Assembly (NCBI GenBank): GCA_944321435.1
Contig: CALULH010000009.1
Coordinates: forward strand, 1 to 64,000
Reading direction: 5' to 3'
Source of the DNA: an uncultured Coriobacteriaceae bacterium
GTDB lineage: Bacteria > Actinomycetota > Coriobacteriia > Coriobacteriales > Coriobacteriaceae
DNA length: 64,000 bases
Part shown: one piece after another, positions 1-9,523 of the stretch
Layout: the number at the start of each line of letters is the position of its first letter
Position numbering within the stretch: the stretch's first letter is position 1
The notes under the pieces: model-generated
What the model saw: only the letters and a program-made list of their open reading frames with translations
Databases searched by the model: none
Told to the model about the DNA's origin: nothing
Program-made: the position numbers and the translations under genes

Positions 1-230
<230 letters not shown>

Positions 231-243
231 GGGAGGGGTCGAC

Positions 244-1665
244 ATGTTCAACATCGAGTTCGAGAAGGACCTCGAGGTGACGGAGACCAGCATTCCGGGC
301 CTCAAGGTCGTGGATCTCGCCGTCCACGGCGACTCCCGCGGCTGGTTCAAGGAGAACTGGCAGCGGGCCAAGATGACCGCGCTGGGGCTGCCCGACTTCA
401 GGCCAGTGCAGAACAACGTATCCTTCAACGCGGAGCGGGGCGTGACGCGCGGGATCCACGCCGAGCCCTGGGACAAGTACATCTCCGTGGCCACGGGCAG
501 CGTGTTCGGCGCCTGGGTGGACCTCAGGCCCGGGGCGACCTTCGGCGAGGTCTTCACCTGCGTGCTGGACCCCTCCCGCGCGATCTACGTCCCGCGCGGC
601 GTCGGGAACTCCTTCCAGGCGCTGGAGGACGGCACGGCCTACACCTACCTGGTGAACGCCCACTGGTCGGCGGAGCTCAAGGCCACCTACACGTTCGTGA
701 ACCTCGCCGACCCGGCGCTGGGGATCGAGTGGCCGATCCCGCTCTCGGAGTGCACGCTCTCGGAGGCCGACAAGGGCCACCCCATGCTCGCGGACGCGCT
801 CCCCATGGAGCCCAAGCGCACGCTCGTTCTCAGTCTTAATTCATATTTCAGCTCTGCATTGCGCTCCTTGGTGGAGAATTCGGGGATCCCGGGTTTTGAA
901 TTCATTGAGCAGGCTGTTTCTGCGCGCATAACTTCGTTGATTGAGGAAACGGACTGGTCGTTATATGGTTCGATCATTTATGTGGCGCCGCTGGATGATT
1001 CTATCTCATGCGAATCGACTGTCGAGAGTCACGATAAGTGGCTCTACAATGCCGAGGTGCCTGCAAGGTTGTCAAAGATTGCAACAGAATACGGGATTAC
1101 CTTGGTGAAGGTTTCATCTAGTCTCGTGTTTGGCGATCGGGGAGAAGTGCATACGGAAAACGACTTCTTTTCTCCATCAGCTCCTGTAGGGATTGCCGAG
1201 GCAGCTGGAGATGTTGCCGTGTTCTGTACACCAAAGCACTATCTGTTGCGGACAGGTCTTCCGATTGGATATCTCGAGCGTTTCTTTGAAGGCGGTGCTG
1301 ACAGAGATTGTTTTATCGGAAGCCTCAGCTTTGCAGAGGACGTGGCTGCTGCCATGTTATTTGTTCTCGGATATCGCAAGGGGGATATTGAGCCCAGCCA
1401 TCCGCTTCCCGTCGGTGGCTACAATTGCGCTTGTGAAGGCGGCACAATGGGCTTAAGCGAGGTCTCGCGATTCATGTCGGAAGATGCGAGACAGTTGAAT
1501 TTCCTGCAAAAAACACATATCGAAGCAAATGGGTCGACTTTCAAGGATCGAACGGATCTTGGCGCTCTCGATAGTTCCAAATTAGAGTCTTTTGGCTTTT
1601 CTTTAGATGAAGTGGATGAGCGCATTAAGAGGTTTTTGCTTTGCGGGCCATGCGACTCGATCTAA
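244..1665 (+). CDS. RmlC epimerase fused to a degenerate RmlD-like reductase domain
   Basis: Start ATG 244 follows GGGAGGGG at 231-238. Residues 1 to about 193 are an RmlC-type cupin (dTDP-4-dehydrorhamnose 3,5-epimerase), with the RGIH histidine motif and the YTYLVN tyrosine motif retained. Residues about 194-473 align with RmlD, the dTDP-4-dehydrorhamnose reductase, in the order known from actinobacterial and Coriobacterial RmlC-RmlD fusions. The Rossmann glycine motif (normally GxxGQLG after the first strand) reads SLNSYFSSAL from residue 197. The YxxxK catalytic pair is V315 and E319, within the still recognisable context GIAEAAGD. The epimerase half looks functional; the reductase half looks catalytically dead. 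Codon use switches from GC-rich to AT-richer at about nt 825, exactly at the domain boundary, which suggests a recombination joint. A working reductase would have to come from elsewhere, or this half has another role. Confidence 0.85.
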   Translation: MFNIEFEKDLEVTETSIPGLKVVDLAVHGDSRGWFKENWQRAKMTALGLPDFRPVQNNVSFNAERGVTRGIHAEPWDKYISVATGSVFGAWVDLRPGATFGEVFTCVLDPSRAIYVPRGVGNSFQALEDGTAYTYLVNAHWSAELKATYTFVNLADPALGIEWPIPLSECTLSEADKGHPMLADALPMEPKRTLVLSLNSYFSSALRSLVENSGIPGFEFIEQAVSARITSLIEETDWSLYGSIIYVAPLDDSISCESTVESHDKWLYNAEVPARLSKIATEYGITLVKVSSSLVFGDRGEVHTENDFFSPSAPVGIAEAAGDVAVFCTPKHYLLRTGLPIGYLERFFEGGADRDCFIGSLSFAEDVAAAMLFVLGYRKGDIEPSHPLPVGGYNCACEGGTMGLSEVSRFMSEDARQLNFLQKTHIEANGSTFKDRTDLGALDSSKLESFGFSLDEVDERIKRFLLCGPCDSI

Positions 1666-1734
1666 ATTTTTTTGGATGTTGCTGCACATGCACGCAGGGC
1701 TTTTCGCGATCTCTATCCTTCTGAGCATGCGTCG

Positions 1735-1740
1735 TATAAT
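1735..1740 (+). promoter_or_regulatory. Candidate promoter -10 (TATAAT)
   Basis: A perfect TATAAT lies in the 114-base gap between the RmlC fusion and the glycosyltransferase at 1780, about 40 bases before that start. No convincing -35 hexamer is visible 16-18 bases upstream. Confidence 0.4.
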
Positions 1741-1779
1741 CTGTACGCGTTATTGTTTGACGAGTTGGAGGCTTGAACT

Positions 1780-2472
1780 TTGACTTCTCCTGAGGTGTTG
1801 GCAATCATACCCGCCTACAATGAGGAAGAATGCCTTGCGCAGACCGTCGAGGAGCTTAAGAGGGTTGCGCCTGAGGTTGCTTTTGTCGTGGTGAACGACG
1901 GTTCCATTGATCGCACGCGGGATATCTGCATAGAGAACAGCTATCCGATGATCGACATGCCAATCAACAGCGGTTTGACCGTTGGTTTTCAAACGGGTAT
2001 GAAGTATGCGTTGCGTCATGGTTTCCGCTACGCGGTTCAGTTCGACGCCGATGGTCAGCATAGACCCGACTACATCGAATCCATGCATCGCTGCATTGTC
2101 GAGACGGGCGCGGACATCGTTATCGGATCTCGTTTTGTCACCGAGAAGAAGGAGCATTCCGCTCGCATGATGGGCTCGCGCCTCATTGCAGCGCTTATCA
2201 AAATGACAACGGGCGCTACGATCAAAGATCCGACTTCCGGCATGAGGATGTTCAACAGCAGGATGATTGAGCGTTACGCCCATGATGACACCCTCAATCC
2301 GGAGCCTGAGTCGATCGCCTATTTGATTCGAAAGGGCGCCTCGATAAAAGAGGTTCAAGTGCATATGCGGGAGCGTCAAGCGGGAGAGAGCTACTTGAAT
2401 GTTGCAAAGTCGATTTCGTATATGGTCCGCGTGACAACATCTATCCTCTTCGTTCAATGGTTTAGGAGATAG
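1780..2472 (+). CDS. Family 2 glycosyltransferase (dolichyl-phosphate mannose synthase-like)
   Basis: A 230-residue GT-A enzyme. It opens with VLAIIPAYNEEECL, followed by VVNDGSIDRT and the metal-binding FDADGQH motif, the pattern of DPM1/GtrB-like transferases that load a sugar onto polyprenyl phosphate on the cytoplasmic face. It lacks the two C-terminal membrane helices found in GtrB. The start is TTG 1780, with GGAG at 1767-1770. The next gene (DUF2304) begins three bases after the stop. This GT2 plus DUF2304 pair is common in actinobacterial and firmicute polysaccharide clusters, and the small membrane protein may supply the missing anchor. The sugar is unknown. Confidence 0.85.
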   Translation: MTSPEVLAIIPAYNEEECLAQTVEELKRVAPEVAFVVVNDGSIDRTRDICIENSYPMIDMPINSGLTVGFQTGMKYALRHGFRYAVQFDADGQHRPDYIESMHRCIVETGADIVIGSRFVTEKKEHSARMMGSRLIAALIKMTTGATIKDPTSGMRMFNSRMIERYAHDDTLNPEPESIAYLIRKGASIKEVQVHMRERQAGESYLNVAKSISYMVRVTTSILFVQWFRR

Positions 2473-2474
2473 GA

Positions 2475-2825
2475 ATGTCCTCGTCCCTTCGCTTGCTGCT
2501 CATTATGTGCGCCCTCGTCGTCCTTGTGTTCATTATTCGTAAGCTGCGGAAATCTCAGATCCAGGTAATGGATTCCGTGTTTTGGTTGCTGTTCTCGCTG
2601 AGTCTCGTGATTCTTGCCGCATTCCCCGAGATTGCCTTTGCGCTGTCTGCCGCCTTGGGCTTCGAGGCTCCGGTGAACTTTGTGTTTTTGTACGTCATTG
2701 CAATTCTTGCCATGCGGGATTTCTCATCGACAGTGAAGGCTGCGCAGCTGCGCGCCAATTTGACCTCGCTGGTCCAAGAGATTGCCTTAAGGGAGTCTGA
2801 CGGACAGCACGACGCTGAGCAGTAG
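2475..2825 (+). CDS. DUF2304 small membrane protein
   Basis: 116 residues with an N-terminal helix (about 5-21), further hydrophobic segments (about 35-80) and a charged amphipathic tail. The pattern IRKLRKSQIQVMDSVFWLL is typical of DUF2304 proteins, which sit next to DPM-like glycosyltransferases and are thought to be membrane partners for them. Translationally coupled to the preceding transferase (2-base gap). Its stop overlaps an upstream GTG of the next frame, but the real next start is downstream. Biochemical function is unknown. Confidence 0.8.
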   Translation: MSSSLRLLLIMCALVVLVFIIRKLRKSQIQVMDSVFWLLFSLSLVILAAFPEIAFALSAALGFEAPVNFVFLYVIAILAMRDFSSTVKAAQLRANLTSLVQEIALRESDGQHDAEQ

Positions 2826-2884
2826 TGTGCGTGCCTTTTTGGGCGCAAAACTCGACGAATGTGCGCAAGATAGGAGCTCCTACA

Positions 2885-4912
2885 ATGTGGATGACTTTTT
2901 TCATAGCGTGCCTGGTGTGCCTCATTTCTATCTATCTTCCAGGCTCCTTTGCTTTCGGCGCTCTGGGATTTCGGACCGTTGCGGCTGTAGCCTATGCCCC
3001 CCTGTTCTCTGTGGCGGCGTACGCTATCCTGGCCATGGCGTACGCCCAGTTCGGCATAGCTGCGTCGTGGACGTCGCTCTTCCTTCCGGTTCTCCTTGTG
3101 GGGCTGGCAGCGTTCGCGTTGCGAGTCGCTGTGAAGGGTCTGCGAGGTCGTGGCCCCGATAATGGGCTCGCTGGTGATGTTGGGGAGCTTCCCTACCTTT
3201 TGCTGTTCGCGATTATTGGCGCAGTGGTAACGGGCGCGTTCTTCGTGCGCGGGCTTGACGGAGCCGCTTCGTTCTTTCAAGCATTTGACAATGGCTTTCA
3301 CTTGAGCACTATCGAGACCTTTGTCACCACGGGGAACTTCTCCTCCATGCATACGGGCGCGTATGCCAATCCGGCTGAGTTTCCCTTTTTGCAGGGAACG
3401 TCATTCTATCCTGCTGCATGGCATTGTCTGTGCTCGATGTTAGTGACGCTTCTTCGTTGCGACATCACCGTGGCGGTCAACGCTGTGAACGTGATATGCG
3501 CCGCGATCGTGTTTCCAGTGAGCATGTTTCAGTTGATTTCGGTCCTTTGGAATGGACAGAGGGGGAAGCTGCTGCTGGGTGCCGTTCTGTCATCTGCCGT
3601 GGCGGCGTTCCCCATGGGCTTTCTCACATTTGGGCCCTTGTATCCCAATCTTCTCTCAATGTCGCTTCTGCCCTGTGTCATCTGCGCCTTTCTTACCTTG
3701 ACTTCGCTCGAGGGGAAGGCGGCCGACCGGAGCCGTGGCCTTGCCGTTTTTCTTCTCGGCCTTGTTGCCTGCGCGTTTGCCCAGCCGAACACTGTGTTCT
3801 CCGCTGCTGTGATTCTGGCACCGTACTGCATCTTGCAGGGCATGCGCGCCTACGAGCGCTTCTCGAGAACGAAGAGCAAAAAGATCAAAGCGCTCCTCGG
3901 GGTTACGCTTGCCGCCGTCATCGCTCTCATCTGGATCGTCTGCTTCAATCTCCCGGCGATGCAGGGAGTCGTGACATTTAACTGGCCCAAACGCGTCTCC
4001 ATTTTCCAAGGGATCGTCAACGCTCTTCTCATGTCGTTTGTCGAGCGGCCCGTTCAGTTGGCACTCGCCATCCTCGTCTTTGCCGGATTCCTGAGGACGC
4101 TCTCAAGGCGGGAGGATCGCTGGATGGCGTTCGCCTACCTGTTCTCTCTCGTTATCTTCGTGGTCGGCATCTCAACTGACGGGTTTGCCAAACAGCTCCT
4201 TTCCGGTTTCTGGTACACCGACCCCTATCGTCTTGCAGCGACATGCGCCGTTGCTGCGATTCCCTTGGCCATTGTCGGCGCTGGCGAGATATTTACCCTT
4301 CTCAAGCGGCTGGGTTCTCTGCTGTTCTCCAATGGAGAGGGCGTGACGGTCTCTGCCATCTGCTTCGCCGTGGTGCTCTTGTCGATATTCGCCCCCAGTT
4401 TCACTTGGCAGGGCGCGGGGCACGTCGACACTGCGTTCGGAGAGGTCGAGAGCTTGGCCGAGGGGCAGAACAGCCTGTGGAACGAGTCTAACGTACTGAC
4501 CGCTAACGAGCTCGAGTTTTCCAAGGAGGCGCTCGAGCTGATTCCCGATGACGCGGTTATCGTCAACCAACCCAATGATGGGAGCGCGTTTCTGTATCCG
4601 CTCGAGGACGCAAACATCGTGTACCGGAACTTCGCGCTTCCCAGCCTCGAGCAGGAGAAGGACGCAAGCGTCCTCGTCCGCACCAAGATCAATGAGATCG
4701 CCACCGATCCTGCCGTACGCGACGCAGTCGACGAGATGGAGGCAGAGTACGTTCTGCTCTTGGATGCGGGCGGCGAATATGAGGGCAGGGGATGGTTCTG
4801 GTCGTATTATGACACGCAGTGGACGGGACTCAACGCAATCACCGACGATACCCCGGGCTTCGAGCTTCTTCTCGCGAGGGACGACATGCGACTGTACAGG
4901 ATCGCAGCCTGA
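2885..4912 (+). CDS. DUF6541-type polytopic membrane protein
   Basis: About 675 residues from ATG 2885, which is preceded by AGGAG at 2872-2876. The open frame extends upstream to GTG 2825 but has no better ribosome site there. At least twelve hydrophobic segments fill the first two thirds, and a soluble extracytoplasmic domain of about 140 residues ends the protein. The early loop with FDNGFHLSTIETFVTTG and FYPAAWHCLC is characteristic of DUF6541 proteins of actinobacterial surface-polysaccharide clusters, which resemble GT-C glycosyltransferases or flippases. A role in adding or translocating lipid-linked sugars is inferred from fold and neighbours only. Confidence 0.75.
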   Translation: MWMTFFIACLVCLISIYLPGSFAFGALGFRTVAAVAYAPLFSVAAYAILAMAYAQFGIAASWTSLFLPVLLVGLAAFALRVAVKGLRGRGPDNGLAGDVGELPYLLLFAIIGAVVTGAFFVRGLDGAASFFQAFDNGFHLSTIETFVTTGNFSSMHTGAYANPAEFPFLQGTSFYPAAWHCLCSMLVTLLRCDITVAVNAVNVICAAIVFPVSMFQLISVLWNGQRGKLLLGAVLSSAVAAFPMGFLTFGPLYPNLLSMSLLPCVICAFLTLTSLEGKAADRSRGLAVFLLGLVACAFAQPNTVFSAAVILAPYCILQGMRAYERFSRTKSKKIKALLGVTLAAVIALIWIVCFNLPAMQGVVTFNWPKRVSIFQGIVNALLMSFVERPVQLALAILVFAGFLRTLSRREDRWMAFAYLFSLVIFVVGISTDGFAKQLLSGFWYTDPYRLAATCAVAAIPLAIVGAGEIFTLLKRLGSLLFSNGEGVTVSAICFAVVLLSIFAPSFTWQGAGHVDTAFGEVESLAEGQNSLWNESNVLTANELEFSKEALELIPDDAVIVNQPNDGSAFLYPLEDANIVYRNFALPSLEQEKDASVLVRTKINEIATDPAVRDAVDEMEAEYVLLLDAGGEYEGRGWFWSYYDTQWTGLNAITDDTPGFELLLARDDMRLYRIAA

Positions 4913-4973
4913 TGTCGCCGCGGCTTGCGCTTGGGCGATTCCTGCACAGGTAGACGGACGGGATGGCTGATAG

Positions 4974-6014
4974 ATGGTCAAGCAGAGAATCTTCGGGTAC
5001 GACGTGATTCGCGTCGTGGGGATGTGCTTCGTGGTGTGCGTGCACGCCCTTGCCGTCCTTGACAGCACATGGGAGATGACCTGGCCGCTCACCGTTTGCG
5101 GTCAGTCCCTCTTCTTCACGGCAAACGCCATGTTCTTCATGGTGTCAGGCCGGTTCAATCTGAGGGAGCAGAGGAGCGGGTTCGAGCTCAGGTCCTTTTA
5201 CCTGAAGAAGGCGCGCGGTATCGCTCTTCCTGTCGTTGTCCTCTTCCTTCTGCGCACGCTCTGGGAGATGAGGGGACAGCTTTCCGACCCGATGCTTATC
5301 GCCAAACAGTTTGCGAGAAACTCTTTTGGACAGTTCGCCTCGATGGAGTACTGGTTTATGTTCACCTTGATCGGTTTCCTTATCGTGTCACCGTTCCTGG
5401 CTCACATGGTTGCCCGCTTCACGTCCAAGGACGGAAAGGCGGAGCTCAAAGCCTTCATCGTCATATGCGTCCTGTTCAACGGAATGACGTTCGTCGCCCA
5501 GAACAGGGGGATTGACTTCGCATGGAGCATTCCCTTTGTCGGCTTCCTCTTCCCGTACTGTCTAGGGCCCCTAATCGAGGATTGGGCGCGCGACAACAAG
5601 GCGTTCAGGCTTCTTTCGGTAGGGGCCGTTGCGGCTTATGCGGCGACGGTCCTGTTATGCTTGAACGGCTTTTACAGCGGGGCGCACGACGTTTCTCCGT
5701 TCTTCACGCTTCTCTCGGTGGGCCTGTTTGCCGCTCTGCTCAGGGTCTCCTTGAATTGGAGGCCGAATCGGCTTGTTCAGATGATTGCCCCGCATGCGTT
5801 TACTGTGTACATGGTCCACATGGTTATTCTCGACCTCGTCTCGGGAGCAGTGCCTGCGCTGCCCGGAGCCCTGTCACTGGCTACGTACGTCATAGCGGTT
5901 GTCGTCACCGTTGCGTGTTCCATCGTTGTCGCCGTTGTTCTGGACGGCGTACTGATCCATCCCCTGCAGGGGCTTTTCGACCGCGTGGCGGGTCGCCTGC
6001 ATGGAGCGTCGTAG
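4974..6014 (+). CDS. Acyltransferase family 3 membrane protein
   Basis: 346 residues with about ten hydrophobic segments. The N-terminus has the OafA/WecH-type pattern: FGYDVIRVVGMCFVVCVHA with the conserved histidine, then FFMVSGRFNL. These enzymes transfer acetyl or other short acyl groups to exported sugars at the inner membrane. The gene begins 61 bases after the DUF6541 gene in the same direction. The likely job is O-acetylation of the surface polysaccharide made by this cluster; the acyl donor and acceptor are not shown by the sequence. Confidence 0.85.
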   Translation: MVKQRIFGYDVIRVVGMCFVVCVHALAVLDSTWEMTWPLTVCGQSLFFTANAMFFMVSGRFNLREQRSGFELRSFYLKKARGIALPVVVLFLLRTLWEMRGQLSDPMLIAKQFARNSFGQFASMEYWFMFTLIGFLIVSPFLAHMVARFTSKDGKAELKAFIVICVLFNGMTFVAQNRGIDFAWSIPFVGFLFPYCLGPLIEDWARDNKAFRLLSVGAVAAYAATVLLCLNGFYSGAHDVSPFFTLLSVGLFAALLRVSLNWRPNRLVQMIAPHAFTVYMVHMVILDLVSGAVPALPGALSLATYVIAVVVTVACSIVVAVVLDGVLIHPLQGLFDRVAGRLHGAS

Positions 6015-6054
6015 AATTTGGGCGAGAGAAGCCGGCGTTCGATTGATCCATTTA

Positions 6055-6083
6055 TTATGGTTATCAGGCTCTGCCGCTATAAT
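6055..6083 (+). promoter_or_regulatory. Candidate promoter for the glycosyltransferase trio
   Basis: TATAAT at 6078-6083 with TTATGG at 6055-6060 (three of six -35 bases, 17-base spacer), in the 146-base gap before the glycosyltransferase at 6161. Confidence 0.45.
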
Positions 6084-6160
6084 ACTGTGCGTCCGAATAT
6101 ACCGATTCGCTTGGCGGCGGGCGAGGGTTTCCGCCGTGGTTGTCGCGCTATGGAGGCTAC

Positions 6161-7288
6161 ATGACTCCCGAGGTTTCCGTACTAATCCCCATTTGCAACG
6201 TCGAGCGCTATCTTGACGAGTGCCTCGAATCGGCCGAGCGCCAAACGCTTGAGAACATCGAGATAATCTGCATCAACGACGGCTCGAGGGATCGGTCTCT
6301 TGACATCATCAAGGAGCATGCTGCGCGCGACTCCCGCATCAAAATCATCGACAAGCCCAATAGCGGCTACGGTGACTCAATGAACAAGGGCATCGAGCTC
6401 GCCGAGGGGCGCTACATCGCCATTCTCGAGTCTGACGACTATCTTGATCCCGAGGCGCTCAAGTATATGGTTTCCCAGGCGGACAGTCAGAGTCTTGACG
6501 TCTTCAAGTGCAACTTCTGGATGTACTGGTCGGAGTCGCTGCCCCAGCATGCTTACCGACACAACCTCTATCACGAGGCGCTGACACCGGCCATGGTCGG
6601 CCTCGGGCCGCATTGTCCCGCGGACTGCCCCGACATCTTCTGGGCGAAGCCCTCTATATGGTCCGCCCTGTACAGACGGGAATTTCTTAACGAGAACGGG
6701 ATCCGCTTCCTTCCCACTCCTGGAGCTTCCTACCAGGACTCCAGCTTCACGTTCAAGGTGTTCGCCTGCGCTCGGCGCGTAGCGTACAGCGGCCAAGCTT
6801 TCCTTCACTATCGGCAAGACAACGAAAACTCCTCGGTGAACTCCAAGGGCAAGGTCTACTGCACCTGCGACGAGCATGCGGAGATAAAGCGCTTTCTCAA
6901 CGAGGATCGTCCGGATCTCAAGGCGGTGTTCGATCCCGTCCGCGTCCGCGTCAAGTTCCAGAACTACCGTTGGAACTTCGACCGCCTCGAGGGGGAGAAG
7001 AAGCTCGAGTTTCTCGGTCGCTTCCGTGACGAGATGCGTGAGGAAATCGACGAGGGGGCCATCTCGTCTGCCCTTATCGACGGATCCATGTTCCGCGACG
7101 AGGAGAGCGCGCCATTCTGCTACTTCTTCGACGGCGAGATCGACGAGATCAAGATGATTGTCAAAGATATGAACTATTACTATGCCCATCGCCTGTGCGA
7201 GAAGAGCGCCAGCAAGATGTTCACGCTCAAGACCTATTATCGTCTCGGCGGCCTGCGCTTTGTGTGGCGCGCGCTAAGGAGGCGCTAG
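6161..7288 (+). CDS. Family 2 glycosyltransferase
   Basis: 375 residues. N-terminal GT-A domain with VSVLIPICNVERYLDECL, CINDGSRDRS, the NSGYGDSMNKG acceptor region and the metal-binding LESDDYLDP motif. A second region has IWSALYRREFL and PGASYQDSSF, seen in capsule and EPS transferases of Bifidobacterium and Collinsella type. ATG 6161 follows GGAGG at 6152-6156; a longer frame starts at 6140 without a better ribosome site. It is a clear paralogue of the next gene (shared IWSA and PGASYQD blocks) and of the broken copy at 12147, so the locus has grown by duplication. The sugar specificity is unknown. Confidence 0.9.
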   Translation: MTPEVSVLIPICNVERYLDECLESAERQTLENIEIICINDGSRDRSLDIIKEHAARDSRIKIIDKPNSGYGDSMNKGIELAEGRYIAILESDDYLDPEALKYMVSQADSQSLDVFKCNFWMYWSESLPQHAYRHNLYHEALTPAMVGLGPHCPADCPDIFWAKPSIWSALYRREFLNENGIRFLPTPGASYQDSSFTFKVFACARRVAYSGQAFLHYRQDNENSSVNSKGKVYCTCDEHAEIKRFLNEDRPDLKAVFDPVRVRVKFQNYRWNFDRLEGEKKLEFLGRFRDEMREEIDEGAISSALIDGSMFRDEESAPFCYFFDGEIDEIKMIVKDMNYYYAHRLCEKSASKMFTLKTYYRLGGLRFVWRALRRR

Positions 7289-7333
7289 CCCCCTCGGACG
7301 TCGCCGCGCATGGATCAGGAAGGGTGGGGGATT

Positions 7334-8413
7334 ATGGCCGTGCCGACTGTGTCTGTTCTCGTTCCCGCGTACAACGTGGAAGCCTACGTGAGCCAGACGC
7401 TCGACTCGCTCGCCTCACAGACGCTTGCCGATTTCGAAGTCATCTGCATCAACGACGGGTCTACCGATGCAACGCCCGAGATTCTGCACCGTTACGCCGG
7501 TCTCGATGGCAGGTTTCGCGTCATAGACAAGGAGAACTCCGGTTACGGGGCGTCCATGAATAAGGGGCTTGCCGAAGCACGCGGCACGTATGTCGCCATT
7601 CTCGAGTCCGATGACTTCTTCGAGTCCAATGCGCTCGAGCTTCTCGTCGACGCGGCCGAAAAGGGCGCTGCTCCGGTGGCGAAGGCGGATTTCTGGCTGT
7701 ACTGGTCGACCCCATCAGAGCGATGCGTGCCGTTCGGTTTCATCGATCCTGCGTGGGACGGTCTGGTGATCGACCCGCGGGAGCATCTGGAGGTTTTCTA
7801 TCGCAAGCCCTCAATCTGGTCTGCCGTTTACGACCGGTCCTTCTTGCTGGACAAGGACATCTGGTTTCTCGAGACGCCTGGAGCCTCGTATCAGGACGCG
7901 GGTTTCAATTTCAAGGTCTGGGCCAACGCTCGTCGTGTCGCCTGCGTGGCCAGGCCCGTGCTCGCGTACCGGCAGGACAACGAGCAGTCCTCGGTTAACT
8001 CGCCCGCGAAGGCGTTTTGCGTGTGCGACGAGTACCGCGAGATGGCGCGCTACATTGGGCGTTTCCCTGAGGATCGGCGCGCGTTCCTGCAGACGGTCTT
8101 GGAGCGCATGAAGCTTGACTCGTACCTGTGGAACTACGACCGGCTCTCATCACAGCTGAAGGCGGATTTTCTCGAGCGTATGCACGATGAGCTCTCGGAT
8201 GATCTTAAGCGGGGGCTTGTCGACTTTTCCCTGTTCGAGGAGCACGCTCGGGCAGATTTCCTTGCTATTGTGCGAAATCCTGCCAGGTTCGAGCGCGCGC
8301 GGTCAAGGTACCTTCGCGACGGGGCTTTCAATGCAAGGGCGTATTACCTGGCCTTGGGCGGACCCGGGTTAGCGCTGAAGCTCGCGTTGGAAAAGATCAA
8401 GAGGGGGAACTAG
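7334..8413 (+). CDS. Family 2 glycosyltransferase
   Basis: 359 residues from ATG 7334, which sits behind a G-rich ribosome site; ATG 7310 is an alternative start. Shows VSVLVPAYNVEAYVSQTL, CINDGSTDAT, NSGYGASMNKG and LESDDFFES, then KPSIWSAVYDRSFL and TPGASYQDAGF. Closely related over its whole length to the transferase immediately upstream, as expected of a tandem duplication that has since diverged. The following gene starts three bases after its stop. Predicted cytosolic or membrane-associated enzyme adding one sugar to the repeat unit. Confidence 0.9.
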   Translation: MAVPTVSVLVPAYNVEAYVSQTLDSLASQTLADFEVICINDGSTDATPEILHRYAGLDGRFRVIDKENSGYGASMNKGLAEARGTYVAILESDDFFESNALELLVDAAEKGAAPVAKADFWLYWSTPSERCVPFGFIDPAWDGLVIDPREHLEVFYRKPSIWSAVYDRSFLLDKDIWFLETPGASYQDAGFNFKVWANARRVACVARPVLAYRQDNEQSSVNSPAKAFCVCDEYREMARYIGRFPEDRRAFLQTVLERMKLDSYLWNYDRLSSQLKADFLERMHDELSDDLKRGLVDFSLFEEHARADFLAIVRNPARFERARSRYLRDGAFNARAYYLALGGPGLALKLALEKIKRGN

Positions 8414-8416
8414 CCC

Positions 8417-9511
8417 ATGGCGAAGCTCGCTGTTATCGTGCCCGTGTACAACGTCGAGGACTGCCTCGAGTGGTGCCTGAGCTCGCTGAGGGCTCAAACA
8501 TTCGAGGATATCGAAATTCTTTGCGTCAACGACGGCGCGACCGATTCTTCGCGGGAGGTGCTCGCGCGCTGCGCTGCGCTTGACCCGCGCATCGTCATTA
8601 TTGATAAGAAGAACGGCGGTCTTTCCTCCGCGCGCAACGTGGGGCTTGAGCGCGTGACGTCTCCGTACGTCTGCTTTCTCGACTCTGATGACCGGTTCAC
8701 GGTGAACGCGTGCGAGAGGGTTGTTTCCACGTTTGCCAACACGGACGCCGAGGTCGTGACCTTCGGCGCAAACCCGTATCCGCGGTCTGCCGGATATCCG
8801 TGGCTCAACGACGTCCTTAGCCCGCGAGACGTCGAGTACGACGGATTCGATGCCGATATTCTCTTCAAGGAGAAGTCCCGCCCCTTCGTATGGCGAACGG
8901 CCTGCCGCATGGACCTTCTCCGGGAGACGAGACTGCGTTTCGATGAAACCCTTCCGTTTGGCGAGGATCAGATTTTTGATTTCGGCTTGTACCCTCGTTC
9001 TCGCAAGACGGTGTTCATCTCCGATAAGCTCTACGACTACCGCGTGTCCCGCAACGGCTCGCTTATGGACAGGCGGAAACGGGACCCCCACCACATGCTG
9101 CTGGAGCATGTGGACATCGTCGAGCACGTTTTTGACGACTGGGCGTCTGGCGACGGTTCGGTTTTTCGCGGTGCGTCGGGATGCGAGCACGCAGGCGATC
9201 TTCTTCGCCTCTACGCACCTGAGATGATTGCTTGGACGGTTGAGCTTGTGCTTTACGATGCCCTCCGGTTGCGTGCGGAGGACTGGCGCGACGTTGCGAC
9301 GAACATGTCCCGCGTGATCGGGGCGCATTGGGATACGGACGAGATCGCCGAGATGCCCGTGGACACGGCAGCGAAGCGAATCGTGCTGGCTGCGATGGGG
9401 GACGGTGGGGCGAGTGCGTCTTCGCGCCAATGGATGATGGCGCGCTACTACATCGCACGCTATGGGAAGCGCTCGTTCCTCTCCACGGTTAAGCGGCGCA
9501 TCTTCCACTAG
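8417..9511 (+). CDS. Family 2 glycosyltransferase
   Basis: 364 residues. LAVIVPVYNVEDCLEWCL, CVNDGATDSS, KKNGGLSSARN and FLDSDDRF mark a GT-A fold family 2 enzyme of the WcaA/EpsJ type. The C-terminal half (about 170 residues) carries an RTACRMDLL block followed by an all-alpha region of unknown role. Belongs to the same co-directional run as the two preceding transferases (3-base gap) and ends convergently, 12 bases from the next gene on the opposite strand. It is less similar to its neighbours than they are to each other. Confidence 0.9.
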   Translation: MAKLAVIVPVYNVEDCLEWCLSSLRAQTFEDIEILCVNDGATDSSREVLARCAALDPRIVIIDKKNGGLSSARNVGLERVTSPYVCFLDSDDRFTVNACERVVSTFANTDAEVVTFGANPYPRSAGYPWLNDVLSPRDVEYDGFDADILFKEKSRPFVWRTACRMDLLRETRLRFDETLPFGEDQIFDFGLYPRSRKTVFISDKLYDYRVSRNGSLMDRRKRDPHHMLLEHVDIVEHVFDDWASGDGSVFRGASGCEHAGDLLRLYAPEMIAWTVELVLYDALRLRAEDWRDVATNMSRVIGAHWDTDEIAEMPVDTAAKRIVLAAMGDGGASASSRQWMMARYYIARYGKRSFLSTVKRRIFH

Positions 9512-9523
9512 AAGCTGCCGGTC

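Noticed and set aside
2825..2884. GTG start adding 20 residues to the DUF6541 protein
   Set aside because: No ribosome site, and ATG 2885 has AGGAG at good spacing directly before the first membrane helix.
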